From Corylus avellana (Eukaryota; Streptophyta; Magnoliopsida; Fagales; Betulaceae): DNA of 64,000 nt. The position numbers and the translations under genes are program-made. The notes under the pieces were generated by a model, which did not search any database, had not been told where the DNA came from, and saw only the letters and a list, made by a program, of their open reading frames with translations. The stretch covers positions 11,868,571 to 11,932,570 of the forward strand of contig NC_081550.1 of NCBI RefSeq assembly GCF_901000735.1. The letters run 5' to 3'. Of this stretch, positions 34,289 to 46,600 are shown one piece after another; position 1 is the stretch's first letter; each line of letters opens with the position of its first letter.

Positions 34289-35210
34289 TGTTGGAAATTA
34301 TGTCCAAAACTCCAATTGATGATAATGTTTTGATAGAACAATAGATATATACACTTATATTCTTGCATGGCATATATGTGTGATTGTGTATTGTCTGATT
34401 ATATGCATGTAAGATCCCTAAGATGCATTGTATTTGAGTGATAGTGTGGGTATCACAGAAGATCACTCAAAGGTCCTTGCAAGTTATAAAACCAATTGTT
34501 CGTAGTCGTAAATGGAACTGAAAACAAGATCTAGACTATAACATATTAAACCTCAAATGACTTGTCTTGGTCATGAGAAGCAGGTAGGCTTCATGTTAAT
34601 ATGTTGGGGGTATTTACAGGGTTATATCATACACTGAACTAGACCACGTGAGTCATCATTTGTTTATACTCTCATAACAAATGGTGTATGTGCACGACAG
34701 CTTATAACATTTACTCTAAATCCTGAAGAGTTTGTGAAATCAAATGTGAAGTGTAGGTTACATTGATGTATCAAAGAGTGAGACCTATCATTGGTCGAAA
34801 TAACCTCATACATTGGGTAATTGCAGATAGCATTGTGGGAACACCAACTTTAAGATGGAATCCAAATCCTTTGTGAGAGAACAAATAGATAAGGAATATT
34901 TTCCTTGTTTTAGGTTTAATGGGAATGATTATCCTAAACCTCAGGCCCAGGTATTTTCAGTAGGTACATTGAAAACTTAAACATGTACAAGGTGAGATGC
35001 ATTCTCACAAGGTACATAAGGATAATCATGAATTTAAATCAATGGCTCAAGAAAAAGAGGTAGTGAACAAAGTGACAGTTCATAGACTTTAGTTTGACTA
35101 TGGAATGATTACATGGAGGGGTAACTTGCAATAAATAAGTACGTCATAAGGATTAATTGATTAAATCAAAAATATTCATTAGAGTTTAGTTACAATTATT
35201 TAGTTGATGC
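34289..35210 (+). mobile_element. Copia LTR fragment related to 9418-12502
   Basis: It starts TGTTGGAAATTATGTCC, matching the start of the LTR at 9418. It shares blocks such as AAAGAGGTAG and TTACAATTATTTAGT with 10.5-10.7 kb. It breaks off near 35205 where a gypsy fragment begins. No internal coding region is attached, so it is a partial LTR. Confidence 0.65.
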
Positions 35211-36054
35211 GAACCTCAATCGACGCGCTTTTGAGACCCAACAAACAATATTGGAATACGGACCCAAGAAAGTTAAAATTCAGATTTTTTTGATAGAAAA
35301 CTCCGACCCAACGTTTATAAATGAAACGCGAACCAAAGGTATAAAGTAACAACCATCGACCCAATGATTATAATTGAATCACGAACTGAAGGTATAAAGT
35401 TTGAACGCCACAAGGAAGAATCCTTGATAAGTTCACAAGTTCTTTGAAGAACTAAAAGAAGACGCAAGCCTCATATTTTTTTCTAATTTTCATTCATCAT
35501 GTCCATTACAATGAGTGCATGCTATTTATAAAGCATAGCTGAAAATATTACTACCTGCTTGCTATGGAAAGGAAATTAAATTGGTTCCAACATTGGAAAG
35601 TAAATAAAGTAAAAAAGACTAACTAATAAAAGCCTAAAATTAAGGTTGATTTGGTATGAAATTAGCAGCTCCTCCATGCCAAAAATATACTGAAATTGAC
35701 AATTAAATCACGCCTAAGGAAGGTCTTGAAATAGGTAAGTCAATCAACCAATTAATTGGCATGTAATTTGGCAAGTCAATCATCCAATTAATTGGTATGT
35801 AATTAGAAAGTCAATCAGCCATAATCAACCATTAATCCATGCCATTGCTAAGGAAATTATGCGCAATCAGCTCCATCAATAGCTTGGATCAAATTTATTA
35901 CGCCTTCACCTCCCTTTGGGCCAAGCTTGGAATGCCCCATTTTAGAACCAGCCCAAATCTCTTGAATCAGCCCATTAAGTGCTTCTTTGATCTTCTTGGA
36001 TCTTCTTGGATCTTGCTCTAGTAATAGGCCCAACTGGAACATGCAATGGATCAT
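35211..36054 (-). mobile_element. Ty3/gypsy 3' fragment, minus strand
   Basis: The minus-strand frame 36054-35857 contains SKKIKEALNGLIQEIW, which I recognise from the tail region of plant gypsy polyproteins, usually preceded by GPITRAR. Here that motif is in another frame because of a 10-bp direct repeat (GATCTTCTTG at about 35993-36012). Beyond it, about 35211-35840 is probably the 3' LTR, with TGATGCGAACCTCAA at its plus-strand left end. It interrupts the copia LTR fragment. Confidence 0.55.
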
Positions 36055-36059
36055 TTAAT

Positions 36060-36479
36060 GGTACTTGTTGATTCTCATCATTAGTGGAATTAATTGTGAT
36101 TCATTAGAGTCGTGTGACATGGTCTAAGATGGCATGATCACATGCCTATTAAGCTAATGATATTTTTCCTTTAGGTCACTCTTTCAGCTAATGTAAATTG
36201 ATTGGCATTTATATGTTCCTCAGTTATGTATTTATATTTATTGAGATGTTTTATTTTAAATAACGCATGGACCAGAAGATTTATTAATCTTGCTGGTTAT
36301 TTGAAGAAATTGGATTTGGGAAATTATATAGAGCACTAGGCTCATAGTTTAAATTCTTGCAGGCTAAAGAATTAAAATAAGCATTGGGCTTATGATTTTG
36401 ATTCTTATAGGCTGGTAAATAAACTTTGGGCTCAATGGAATAAATTTAAAGAGCAAAGTTAAGTCAAAGGAGTATTGGG
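36060..36479. other. Repeat-like intergenic stretch, not assigned
   Basis: Sequence between the gypsy fragment and the Athila-like LTR. It could be the rest of the disrupted copia LTR, but no match was clear enough to assign. No gene seen. Confidence 0.4.
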
Positions 36480-38348
36480 CTTGATGATAAAACCCGATAA
36501 GCGTCGAATGCTTACCATTCAAGCCCCTTAACTCGCATATGCTAATTCCTTAGCATCATTATCTATTTGATTTTTGTGTTGTTTTACTGTTTTTAGGTTT
36601 TTAAGAAGGATACAAGAAATTCCATTGGTTTCGAGCTTAAAGCACACTTTAAGGTGCATTTGCAGTTCATTGGATCGAGCTCAGCACCATTAGGCTCGAG
36701 CACACTCAGCACTAGGCTTGAGTGCACATGCACTCGAGTGCATCCCCTACTAGGTTCGAGCACACTACTCCTTGAGCTCAAGCGCACACGAGGTAATCTG
36801 CTAGACAGAAACATGGAACTAATATGGAAACAAGCCTAGGTTCTCTAATTTGACTAGGGGACAGAAATCCAACTTTTCTGAGACTCCAAGGGCTCCTAGG
36901 GTCTATTCTAAACCCTATAAATAGGCCACAAAGTTCAAAAGGAAGGTGTTCTTGGTTTTAGAGAGAGATTTCACATAAAAATCTTCTTGGTGGCTTGAAG
37001 AATTGAATAAAAGATGAACATGGCAGAAGGCCATCCTAGCATAGCCTTGAGCAACTAATTCCATAATAGGGTGTTGATGTAGCCATTTCCAAGTAACAAT
37101 AGTTTGATTGTATCTTAATTTAACAATTTTCTATATGCATGATGGTTGTATAACCCTGAGAATTGCTCTTTAATGCTTATATTCAATCTTGATGAATTTT
37201 TATCTTGTCTTATAAATCTTTTTATCTCGATTGAACTCAATCATTCTTATTTTCTATAATTGTGAGAATAATGGTTATGCAACAGTTTTAACTGACTTAT
37301 GATTAAGAAATTTGATAGTCCATGCTTAGGGAAAATGGACCGTATCGCATCTAGAGGTTAGGTAGACGGTCCGTGCCAACCGAAGATGGATTATACTTAT
37401 TTCTTAGCCATGTTATTTTCTTGACAACTTGAGTGGCACGAGTCTTATCATGCATAGAAAGAATTTCTTTTATTATTTTATTATTGACCATTGTTATGCG
37501 ATTATTAGTGAAATCAACCCATTATTCTTTCTCTCATTACAATTTACTTTTGCCTTTATTTTTATTCACTTAGCTTTACAATCAAAATCAAATCAAACCT
37601 CTTTATATTTAGCTAGATTTAATCTTGATAAATTTGATAATAACACCCACATAGTCCTTGAGGTTCGATACCTTTAATATAACCCTATCCTACAAGGATT
37701 TGTTCTATTGCGAGTAGTTAATTATTATTGATCATTTTTGCACACAAAAAGCCCACATCAATTTTTGGTGCAGTTGCTAGCGACTACAAAATGGTTACGT
37801 TGTCAAGTTTTACAGATTGAATTTAACTCGATTCTTCTCTGTTGTTTTTATTTTATTTTTATTATTCTAATCTTTTTCTTTGTTTTTTGGTTTAGGTGCT
37901 GCATTGCTGGGATTCTACTCTCTGCGCTCGAGCCCAGCCAGTTTTCAGAGTGCGCTCGGGCGCAACATCAAGGGAGCTCGAGTGCAATTGCTCAGTAACC
38001 ACTTCCAGCAATTGTGATTGAGGCAATTCCAGCGCAAGGCTGCCATCTCTGGGCCATTTATGAGCTTTTATTTTTGTTTTTATTTTTTATTTTTAACTTA
38101 GTATATGCTAGGTCGCCATTCTTTATCCTTACCATTAATTTCTTGCGACTTGGATATTGAACATACTCTTAGACAACTTAGAACTGAAAGGGACTCTAAC
38201 TTGCTAAGAGAGTGTAACACTAAAACCATAGCTGAGGGAGAACATGTTGCACTGAAAGATCACTACCTCCCTACCACTTACAATTCTCCCTCATGTCTCC
38301 ATCTGCCGGATGTTACAGCAGCTCTCAGGTTGGGTAGGAGATTTTGCT
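36480..38348 (+). mobile_element. Athila-like gypsy LTR, primer site and gag start
   Basis: The LTR ends CCCACATCA at 37760. At 37766 a TGGTGCAGTTGCTAGCGA follows, a mutated form of TGGCGCCGTTGCCGGGGA, the tRNA-Asp primer site of Athila/Tat elements. A gag-like frame at 38105-38350 includes DLDIEHTLRQLRTER and ALKDHYLPTTYNSP, resembling the start of Athila gag proteins. CTCGAGCGCA-type motifs recur in the LTR (36670-36790) and leader (37925-37985). The LTR left boundary is approximate. The element is cut at about 38348 by the start of a LINE. Confidence 0.55.
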
Positions 38349-40110
38349 AAACGCAGTTGTCTAGGCTATTCCTACATACACAATAAGTTTATTCAAGCTC
38401 CCAAAGGCTCTTTGCAATGAAATAAATTCCATTATGAAGAAGTTTTGGTGGGGACATATGGATAATGATGCAAAAATCCATTGGTGATCTAGACCAAAAT
38501 GGGAAAATAAAAATTGAATGGAGGATTGGGATTTCGACACCTGGAGAATTTCAATAAGGCACTGCTAGCAAAGCAGGGTTAGCGTGTACTTCAGAACCCA
38601 CAGTCGTTGGCTGCAAAAATTTTAAAGGTATAATATTTCCCTACTAGTGTCATTCTTAATGTACAACTAGGAAACCAACCCTCGTATTTATGGAGGAGCA
38701 TATGATCTGCTAGAGATTTATTGAAGGAGGGGCTTACTTCGAGAGTAGGGAATGGTGAGGAAATAAATTTTTTTTACGACAAATGGATCCCACAGAAGGT
38801 TGTGTGTGTGCCTTATATTCCTGGAAGGGGACTTTCAAAAGATACAATAGTGGCTGATCTTATTGACAGGGACACTCGGTGGTGGAATTCTACCTTGCTT
38901 GCAGCAGCCTTTGAGGAGGATTATGCGGCAAAAATTAGTCAGATTCCTCTTAACACGTTCAATGGTAGAGATAAACAATTTGGAGGTGCTCAGCATCGGG
39001 AGAGTTTAATGTTAGAAGTGCCTATCATCTAGCAAACTAATGTGCAAAGAATGATAAAGGGGAATGTTCTTATACGTCTCGCTTCACGGATACATGGAAG
39101 AGCATTTGGCAGATGAGGGTCCCAAATGTTGTAAAAGTGTTCATGTGGAGGGCGTGTCTCAATGCATTGCCGACAAAAGCCAATTTGTTTAAGAAGAAAA
39201 TAGTGCCCAACTCTCTATGCCCTGTATTTGGGAAGGCAAAGGAAACAATGGAGCATGTTCTATGGAACTGCCCCGCAGCTAGAGATGCATGGAGTGTATG
39301 TTGTCAGAAGCTTAAAAAATGCAGTGAGATGTATGATGAGTTTATACTCTTTGTAGATATTATGCGCAAAAAATTAGGCAAGGATGAATTGGAGGCAATG
39401 GCGGTGGTCGCTCGAAACTTGTGGCTTAAGAAGAAATTTTTTGTTCTTTGGGGAAGTTAGATAGCCTAACCAACTTGTTCGGAAGCCCTCAAGTCCATTC
39501 AAAAATACACAGATGCACAAGCCATCTAGCATAAGACGGAAGATGAATAAACTATGGTTTGCTATTGTTGGACGGTTACTTCTGAGGGAATTGTTAAGGT
39601 CAATTGGGATGTTGCAGTAGACTTACATAATAAGAATATGGACATAGAAGTGATTATACGTGATTCTATGGGAGATGTGCTGGCTACCTTGCAATCTCCA
39701 AGAGGTAATATTACTGACTCAGTTGTAGCTGAATCTGTTGCTATTTTACGGGCAATTATTTTTGCTAAAGAGATGAGGTGGAATAAGGCGGAGCTGGAAG
39801 GAGATGCATTACAAGTAGTGCAGGCTTTACAGAAAGGGGCAAAATTGGTGTTGCTATGGCCAAGTAGTTGACGATGCTCGAATTATGTAGCAATCTCTTA
39901 TACAAAGTGGAGTTTCTCATGTTCGACGAGAAGTGAACAATGCAGCTCATAAGCTTGCAAATAGTGCACTCACAATTATGGAAGAAGTGATTCATATGGA
40001 AGTGATTCATATGGAAGCTCCTCAATGTGCTTTTGATATTGTAATGGCCGAACGTATTGTTCGAAGTATTCATCATTATGATTGAATGGTTTAAAAAAAA
40101 AAAAAAAAAA
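38349..40110 (+). mobile_element. 5'-truncated LINE (end of ORF2)
   Basis: Similarity to the LINE at 1.1-4.6 kb starts near 38349 (reading AVV-AIPTYTI) and runs to an A tract at 40093-40110. Frames 38721-39032, 39113-39460 and 39554-39871 hold the zf-RVT region (MEHVLWNCPAARDAW) and RNase H (VKVNWDVAVD, ELEGDALQVVQAL). A tail reads VNNAAHKLANSA in another frame. Several stops and frameshifts make it more decayed than the first LINE. It inserted into the Athila-like gag. Confidence 0.85.
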
Positions 40111-40615
40111 TAGCAGCAAAATTATCTCAGATCTCAAACATATGGAGTCTCCTCCATTTATTTAAGAAACAAAATTTTTACAGACAAATAAACTCATTTG
40201 CCAGAGACAAAAATATATCATAAAAAAAAAAAAAAAAATTACATTAAGGAATTCCAATAATTTTCTATTCCTTGTCGCTCCAATGTGATTATCTCCCTCA
40301 ATAAAAATAAAATTAAAATAAATAAATAAAAAATAAATAAAAAAAGGTATTACTCTTGTACTTCATAAATGAGCATGTGGAGGCTCACCCCTTTATATGA
40401 ATGCTTAAAAAGACTACCATTGCAGTATGGAAACTTAGTTAATCCTAAACCTAATCCAGAATCCAACCCGATCTATAAAGAATATGACATACAAATCACC
40501 CCTTAATCCTCTAATGGTGGACTAGCTACATCTACCAAAACTGCTAAAAAAAGCACATAATTACAAATCATGAAAGTTTTAGTCACTATATACCTTGGTA
40601 AGATTAGAGCTGCGT
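40111..40615. other. 3' flank of EVN
   Basis: About 500 bp lie between the LINE A tract and the EVN stop. The part next to 40615 should be its 3' UTR. No other feature is seen beyond A-rich runs. Confidence 0.5.
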
Positions 40616-43600
40616 TTACAGACACAGAAGGCTATAGAACACCAATGGTATGAAAGCATTGTCAAGTTGTGCTGTGTACGCTTCCAACAAACCACTCACG
40701 GTCACGGCTAGGAGAAGAGATAACCAATGCTGCAAACATTGGCATGGAGACGTCAATAAATGCATCAATAATCCAAACAAGACAACAGACAAATATCAAA
40801 TTTCCTTCACTAGTAGTTGCACAAATTTCTTCATTCTTCTATGAAGCCTTTTTTTCTTTTTCTTTTTTTTTGTCCTTTTTCTTTTTCTTGGGGCAGGGGT
40901 GGATGTTGGGATGACTGAGTGTGTTAGGACGGGGAAGGGGGATTTCGAAGATGGTACAGGCACAAAAATAAGTCCTTTTAACTTGAACCTAAAAACCTCA
41001 GGCATAAAGCACATGCATTAAAGTACAGATTCAAGAAACCAATAGTAAGAATCCACATAGAGAGAGAGAGAGAGAGAGAGAGACCTGGCTAAGAATATAT
41101 CCAGTAGATGCTAGAAGTGGAACCAGAACTGAACAAGCAGCCAGGACAGATGTTATACCAGCTGCAGTCCCTTCAATAGTTTTCTCTAGCAAGTGGAAAG
41201 AATACCATGTTGGAAATTAGCAAAATACCTATTATTTCAACGAAAAAAAAAAAAAAAAGAAGGAAGAAAAGAGAGACTAGATCTGTAGAAAAAGCTGTGG
41301 TTTGAGGGATACTTACTGCCAGTTTTGCTCCACCTAAGAACACCATATTTGTGGCCAACCATTGATGCCTGGAGCATTAAAGGAAAACCATTCTATTAAT
41401 TCTCTCATTACGACATAGAACTACATATGAACAACTAGGAAAGATAAAAGATGGCAGTCAAAATGATTGTTAAGTAAACCTCACAATTTAACACTATTCT
41501 TATATCCTACTATTCCGCCATATGCATGTTTACTCTCAGAAATGTTATTTTGTTTGTCATTTCTAGGATTAGTAAATCACATAGGATAGTGCTAAACAAG
41601 TATTTGCTACCATCTTTCACAGGGAATAATCATGGCACCCTAGATCAACATGGCAAACTAACCAGAGGCACCGCGCCAAGAGTAACATTGTTGTCCTAGT
41701 TATTTATTTGTTACCAGTGTGATTAATGGGAATACACCTACAATCGGGGATGCCATTATTAACTTCAACTCTAATATCTAAGCAATTTTGGCTATTAAGG
41801 AAAATCTATGACTTCATGACAAGCCCATAACAGGATACAGCAAGATTGTAAGGCATCAGTTTGACGAACTAGTGATTAAGCTCCACATAGATAAAAATTT
41901 GTTTTTAGATTTTCGAGGCCCTACAGTTCCAAGGAAGAAAATGATAACAACTTAATCAAAACCAGATACAACTAAGAGACTTGTAAGAGAATGTGTCGGT
42001 AACAATTGTGTCAAGATCATTGGAAATCTTTAATTTGGAAAAATGGAATTTCCTAGAGCACAACTCCGAAAGGATATCATGATGGCAGACCATGTTAGTT
42101 TTTCCTCTAACTTTCTTACTGTACCTCTTCTACACTTTGTCTCTTCAATTAGAAATTTTCTTTACTTATTTTCTTTTTCTTATATTGAAAGAGACGATGG
42201 GAAAACAAAAATTTACAGAGAATGTACTAATATATGCAATGGCATGATTGTTTCCTTTCATGATTCCCATCAATAAGATCATTTCCACTACAACTGAATC
42301 ATGGGTTGAACCCTCTAGTTCAACAAGTTCCACAACCTCAATCCACTTCTCTATAAGAGAGATCAATCTGAAGTCAAAGATTAAATCAAAATAAATTGCA
42401 AAATGTAGTACAGCTTGTAAGTGCAAATAATCTTCTTCCCGAATATGAACTTATACATGATGACTCATTTTTACAAATTGGTAAAGGAAAGCTGACAATT
42501 TAAGAATCTAAACCTATATCACATTGCTTAGAATTGAACAACACACTTCATCTACAGAAGAAAATGATAAAATACACAGAAGGTACAATTCCCATCCTAT
42601 TCATGAACTCATAACAGATAATGCACCTTCAATCCATTCAACCTTGATACCTTACTTGATAAATCTAATAGTCTGAAAATGCTAAAGCTTTTATGAACCT
42701 AAATATCAGAATAATGCTACATAGCAACAAGCAGACTCACCATTGTATCTCCAATTCCGAGACTTAAAATTCCAGCAAAAGGGGTGAGAGGTCGATCATT
42801 ATAACCAGAAGACATCCAAATTGGAAGTGCGCAACCCAATAAGAGTGAGAAATGGCTGAAAAGGCAGATAACAAAAAAAAGGAGGCATTCAAACTTCTCC
42901 GTATCAAACATACCATTTAAGGTTTGAGCTACATAAAAAATGACAAGGCATACCTGACAATAAGAAGATCAGAATCACGATGGTCTGTAAAAGCGTTCAT
43001 AAATTGATGTACAAGTTGTCCCAAAGGCCAAATTCTCCATACCTGGCTACAAGAGAATGGTTATAAAAGATCAACCAAGAAACAAAGAAAGAAACTTCAA
43101 AAACCAGTTTAACAGTTTCTAAGCATGTAAAAAACACAAAGATCCAGCTTGTAACTAATAACTACTAGGATCATAATAATTTTGCTTCACTTTTGGAAAT
43201 GATTGGGAAAAAGGTCTAGGCAGCTGACCCAAACTAGTTAGGGAAAGGCTTAGTTGTCACATTTTGTAAGGATGAGAACATAATTTCTGAACAAAATGTC
43301 CACATTATGTAACTTAAGACTTATAACGATTCCTAAAATTTCAATCTTACAAAAAAATATTTCTTAAAGCTCAACTTTTCGTCCCAGTAAATAAAACTGG
43401 CATTATGAGATTGCAATGCATTATGCAATATTGACACCTCAAACCTTGAGTGATAGGACATTTAGAAAGTAATGAAAGCAATGGAACAATTATTTGAGTC
43501 AATTTTGTTTAGGAAATATGATAAATGATGTCAACATCAATAACTTACTCGAATAATTTCTAATGCCAAGAAAATTGCCAAAGCTGCACCAAATGCTAGA

Positions 43601-46600
43601 TCAAGAAACTTTGGCTGAAAAACAGATGCATAGTCAGCAGTATTACTAAAAAAGGGAGTTCCAAGAACGGACTAGTACAAAAGATACATCCTTTTTACTC
43701 CTAAATCACCTGGAAGATAAGGGCAGGCACAAACATTGAAACAGCCATCAGATGGTAGTACTTTCGAAGGAGAATCCTTTCAATCTTACTATTCTTTGAA
43801 ATGTTGTAGAACCGCAAAACCGACACATATATCAGACACACCCAATAGATACATAAAGATAGTCTTTTAAGTGGTTCCGAAAAAACAAATGACATGACCC
43901 TGTCAAAAAAGATATGACACAAGCATTAGAAGCTAATCCAGACAAAATAGCTAGATAAACCTGAAAATGATAGTGTAGAAAAACAACCATTAACAACTAC
44001 AGTAAGTAACCAAATCAAGCATGTTGTAGATTTCAGGAGTTTTACACAAATAATATATATCATTTCCACACAGAATAGGATAATAACATGACAGACAAAT
44101 GAAGTAAAAATCAGAAGTTATTTCACCAAATCAAATTATCTATATGACTCGTGACAATTAGGATGAGGGAAAGCATACAAGTAATGACTCTAACATATAT
44201 TATCACTAGTGGAGTTTACACCAGGGAATAAAACAGGAACTTAGCATGGACCCTACAAATTCAAAATGCAGGAATTATTTGTAGCAAAAAGAGCAATGAC
44301 ATACCGTTTGATGAGAAGTTTTAAAAGAAAAAGAAAACTAACATGTGTACTTCTAGACTTAGATCACAACAAATAGACAAATGCTTGCAACCTCTCCCCC
44401 AACTAGAATACAACTAAAACCACAGTGCAAACATAACACTCACATCTGTGTGGAGACAGATCTCTAAAAGACTAAGACAAATTGGATCTGATCAATAATA
44501 AGTGGAGGAAAATGGCAGATAAATCATCTACGAGAAATGTTCCTAAGTTTTGTTCCCACTGCCTGCTTCAAGGCCACAACAATTAAAGTTGCAGGCATCT
44601 TCTTCCACCTATGGAAAAAACAGAAAAACTCCAAAAGCATTCAGAAAGCCTTTCACAAAGACCCTACAACAGGGCAATCCCTAACTGGGTTAGGCCAAAC
44701 TCAAGGCCTCAGATTCTCATGAAAGCCAATGATAATCATCAGAACAAAACTGATCACTATTCAGCCCTTAAGATAAAGAGACTTCTACCCGCCAGTTGGA
44801 GAGTATCTTACAGTCAGTGGCCACAGATTTCCAACCTCTTTATTCCAGAGAATTCATAATATGATTAGTAGCCACACACATCTAGTTGATGATAAAGAAA
44901 TATGACATGATACATCACATAACATTAAAAATTGAAAGCAGAACCGAACAAAATTCTAAGATCAAGTTGATTGGATTGCTGATGCAGATGGAAAGCACTC
45001 AAAGTTCAAATGGATGACATTTACAACCTTTCTGTGTTTTGTATCACCATAGAACGAAATTTTTATACTGAGGTACAATTCTACAAGACAATCCTATCTA
45101 TGATAGCACTGTGAGTAATTATGAAAACCATTTACAAATGTAATAATTGAACACTCAAGTTGCAAAACTTATGAAAACAAGTTCCCAAGCCAAGGAAACT
45201 GAGCAGTGCAAAGTACTATTCTCAATATCTTATTAGCTCAGATAAGCTTCAATCTCCACACAAAACATTCATAAAGATAGAAGTTTTTCAGAGATATGAC
45301 TGTTTATTCGCTATTGTATTCTGATCTGCAAGTACTAGCCCATGCAAATATGAACATGCACATAGACCTACATATAAAATTACTCAAAGCAATTACATAC
45401 CATGAGAGGGTCCTCCGTTTAACTACCTTTTATTCAATTTATAAACTGCAGAACAAACTAACATGCTGTGTTGTAATTGACTTAAGACTTTAAGCACTAA
45501 TTCTACAATGGCAGTACTGAGGCAGCAGCTTATATGTTTTGCTCATACACCAAGCAAAGGATGCAAATCCATGAATCAGAAAATACTGGCAAAAAAGCAC
45601 TACTCCATCACCTACCTGTGTTTATGAATCCAATAATAACCACTCTATCAACTCATTACCACCAGATCATATTTGATAATAACAAAATGTAGTGGAAGAA
45701 AATATAAGCATCAAAGTAAATTAAATATTGATAGAGAAATAATACCACAACAATGGATGTAAATTGAAATCCTGGACAAACTGCATCCACAATGGGATGA
45801 TCACAATCAAGATAAATCCAAGGGATGCAAAGAATATAAGAGATCTCCCTATTTCGTTGCATGTCCTTGCTTCACAGTAAGCTCTACTTAAAGAGCGTTC
45901 CCATACTTTAACAACATACTTAAAGACCATTGGTAAAAGAAGAAGGCCTAGTAGCAACCCCTGCAGGAAGAGAACAACCTTAGCTATCCAGTTACACCCT
46001 TCAAAATAAATTTCATCACTTAAAGAGTAATACCTGAATAATTGTAGCAATTTCACTTCTTTTGATTCCATATTGTACAGAAACCAAATCAGATGAACTT
46101 AAGAATCCAATCACCTGTTAAAACAATGGTATCCCCAATAAAATGTACATAAAACCATTTTCCAGGAAGAAATATAAACTACCTAGGTAGAACTGCACTA
46201 ACCTTCACAATTGTACATGCCAACATGTCACCAAAATAAAGAACAAGGCCCCCAGTCACCAAAAGTGCTTCCCCTAAAAATAAAGAGGGAAGTAATAAAT
46301 AGTTACAAAAGAACAGGAAACACCTATTAAAATGACCAAACAATAAGGTTCCACCGACTAGACTCTTAGAGTGATTCAGTCGATACAGAGGTGCACTTGA
46401 AGTGGGGCGTGTGCTGTCCCTATTGGGCAGGGCCCTTCCCCATAAGGCCCCACCATCGGGGCATAAGTGCCTCTTCCTACCCATATGATATCTCCTTCAA
46501 AAGAAGGGACATTTGATTATCTGATTAGGCCAACGCTACAAATATTCAACTTTAGCTATTCAAGGCTGATATAATGGAAACATTTAAGGAACAAAGGATG

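Noticed and set aside
46179..46484. 101-residue minus-strand frame beginning MGRKRHLCPDGG
   Set aside because: It mixes an intronic GC-rich patch with EVN exon 5 read through its splice site. Only EALLVTGGLVLYFGDMLACT belongs to EVN.
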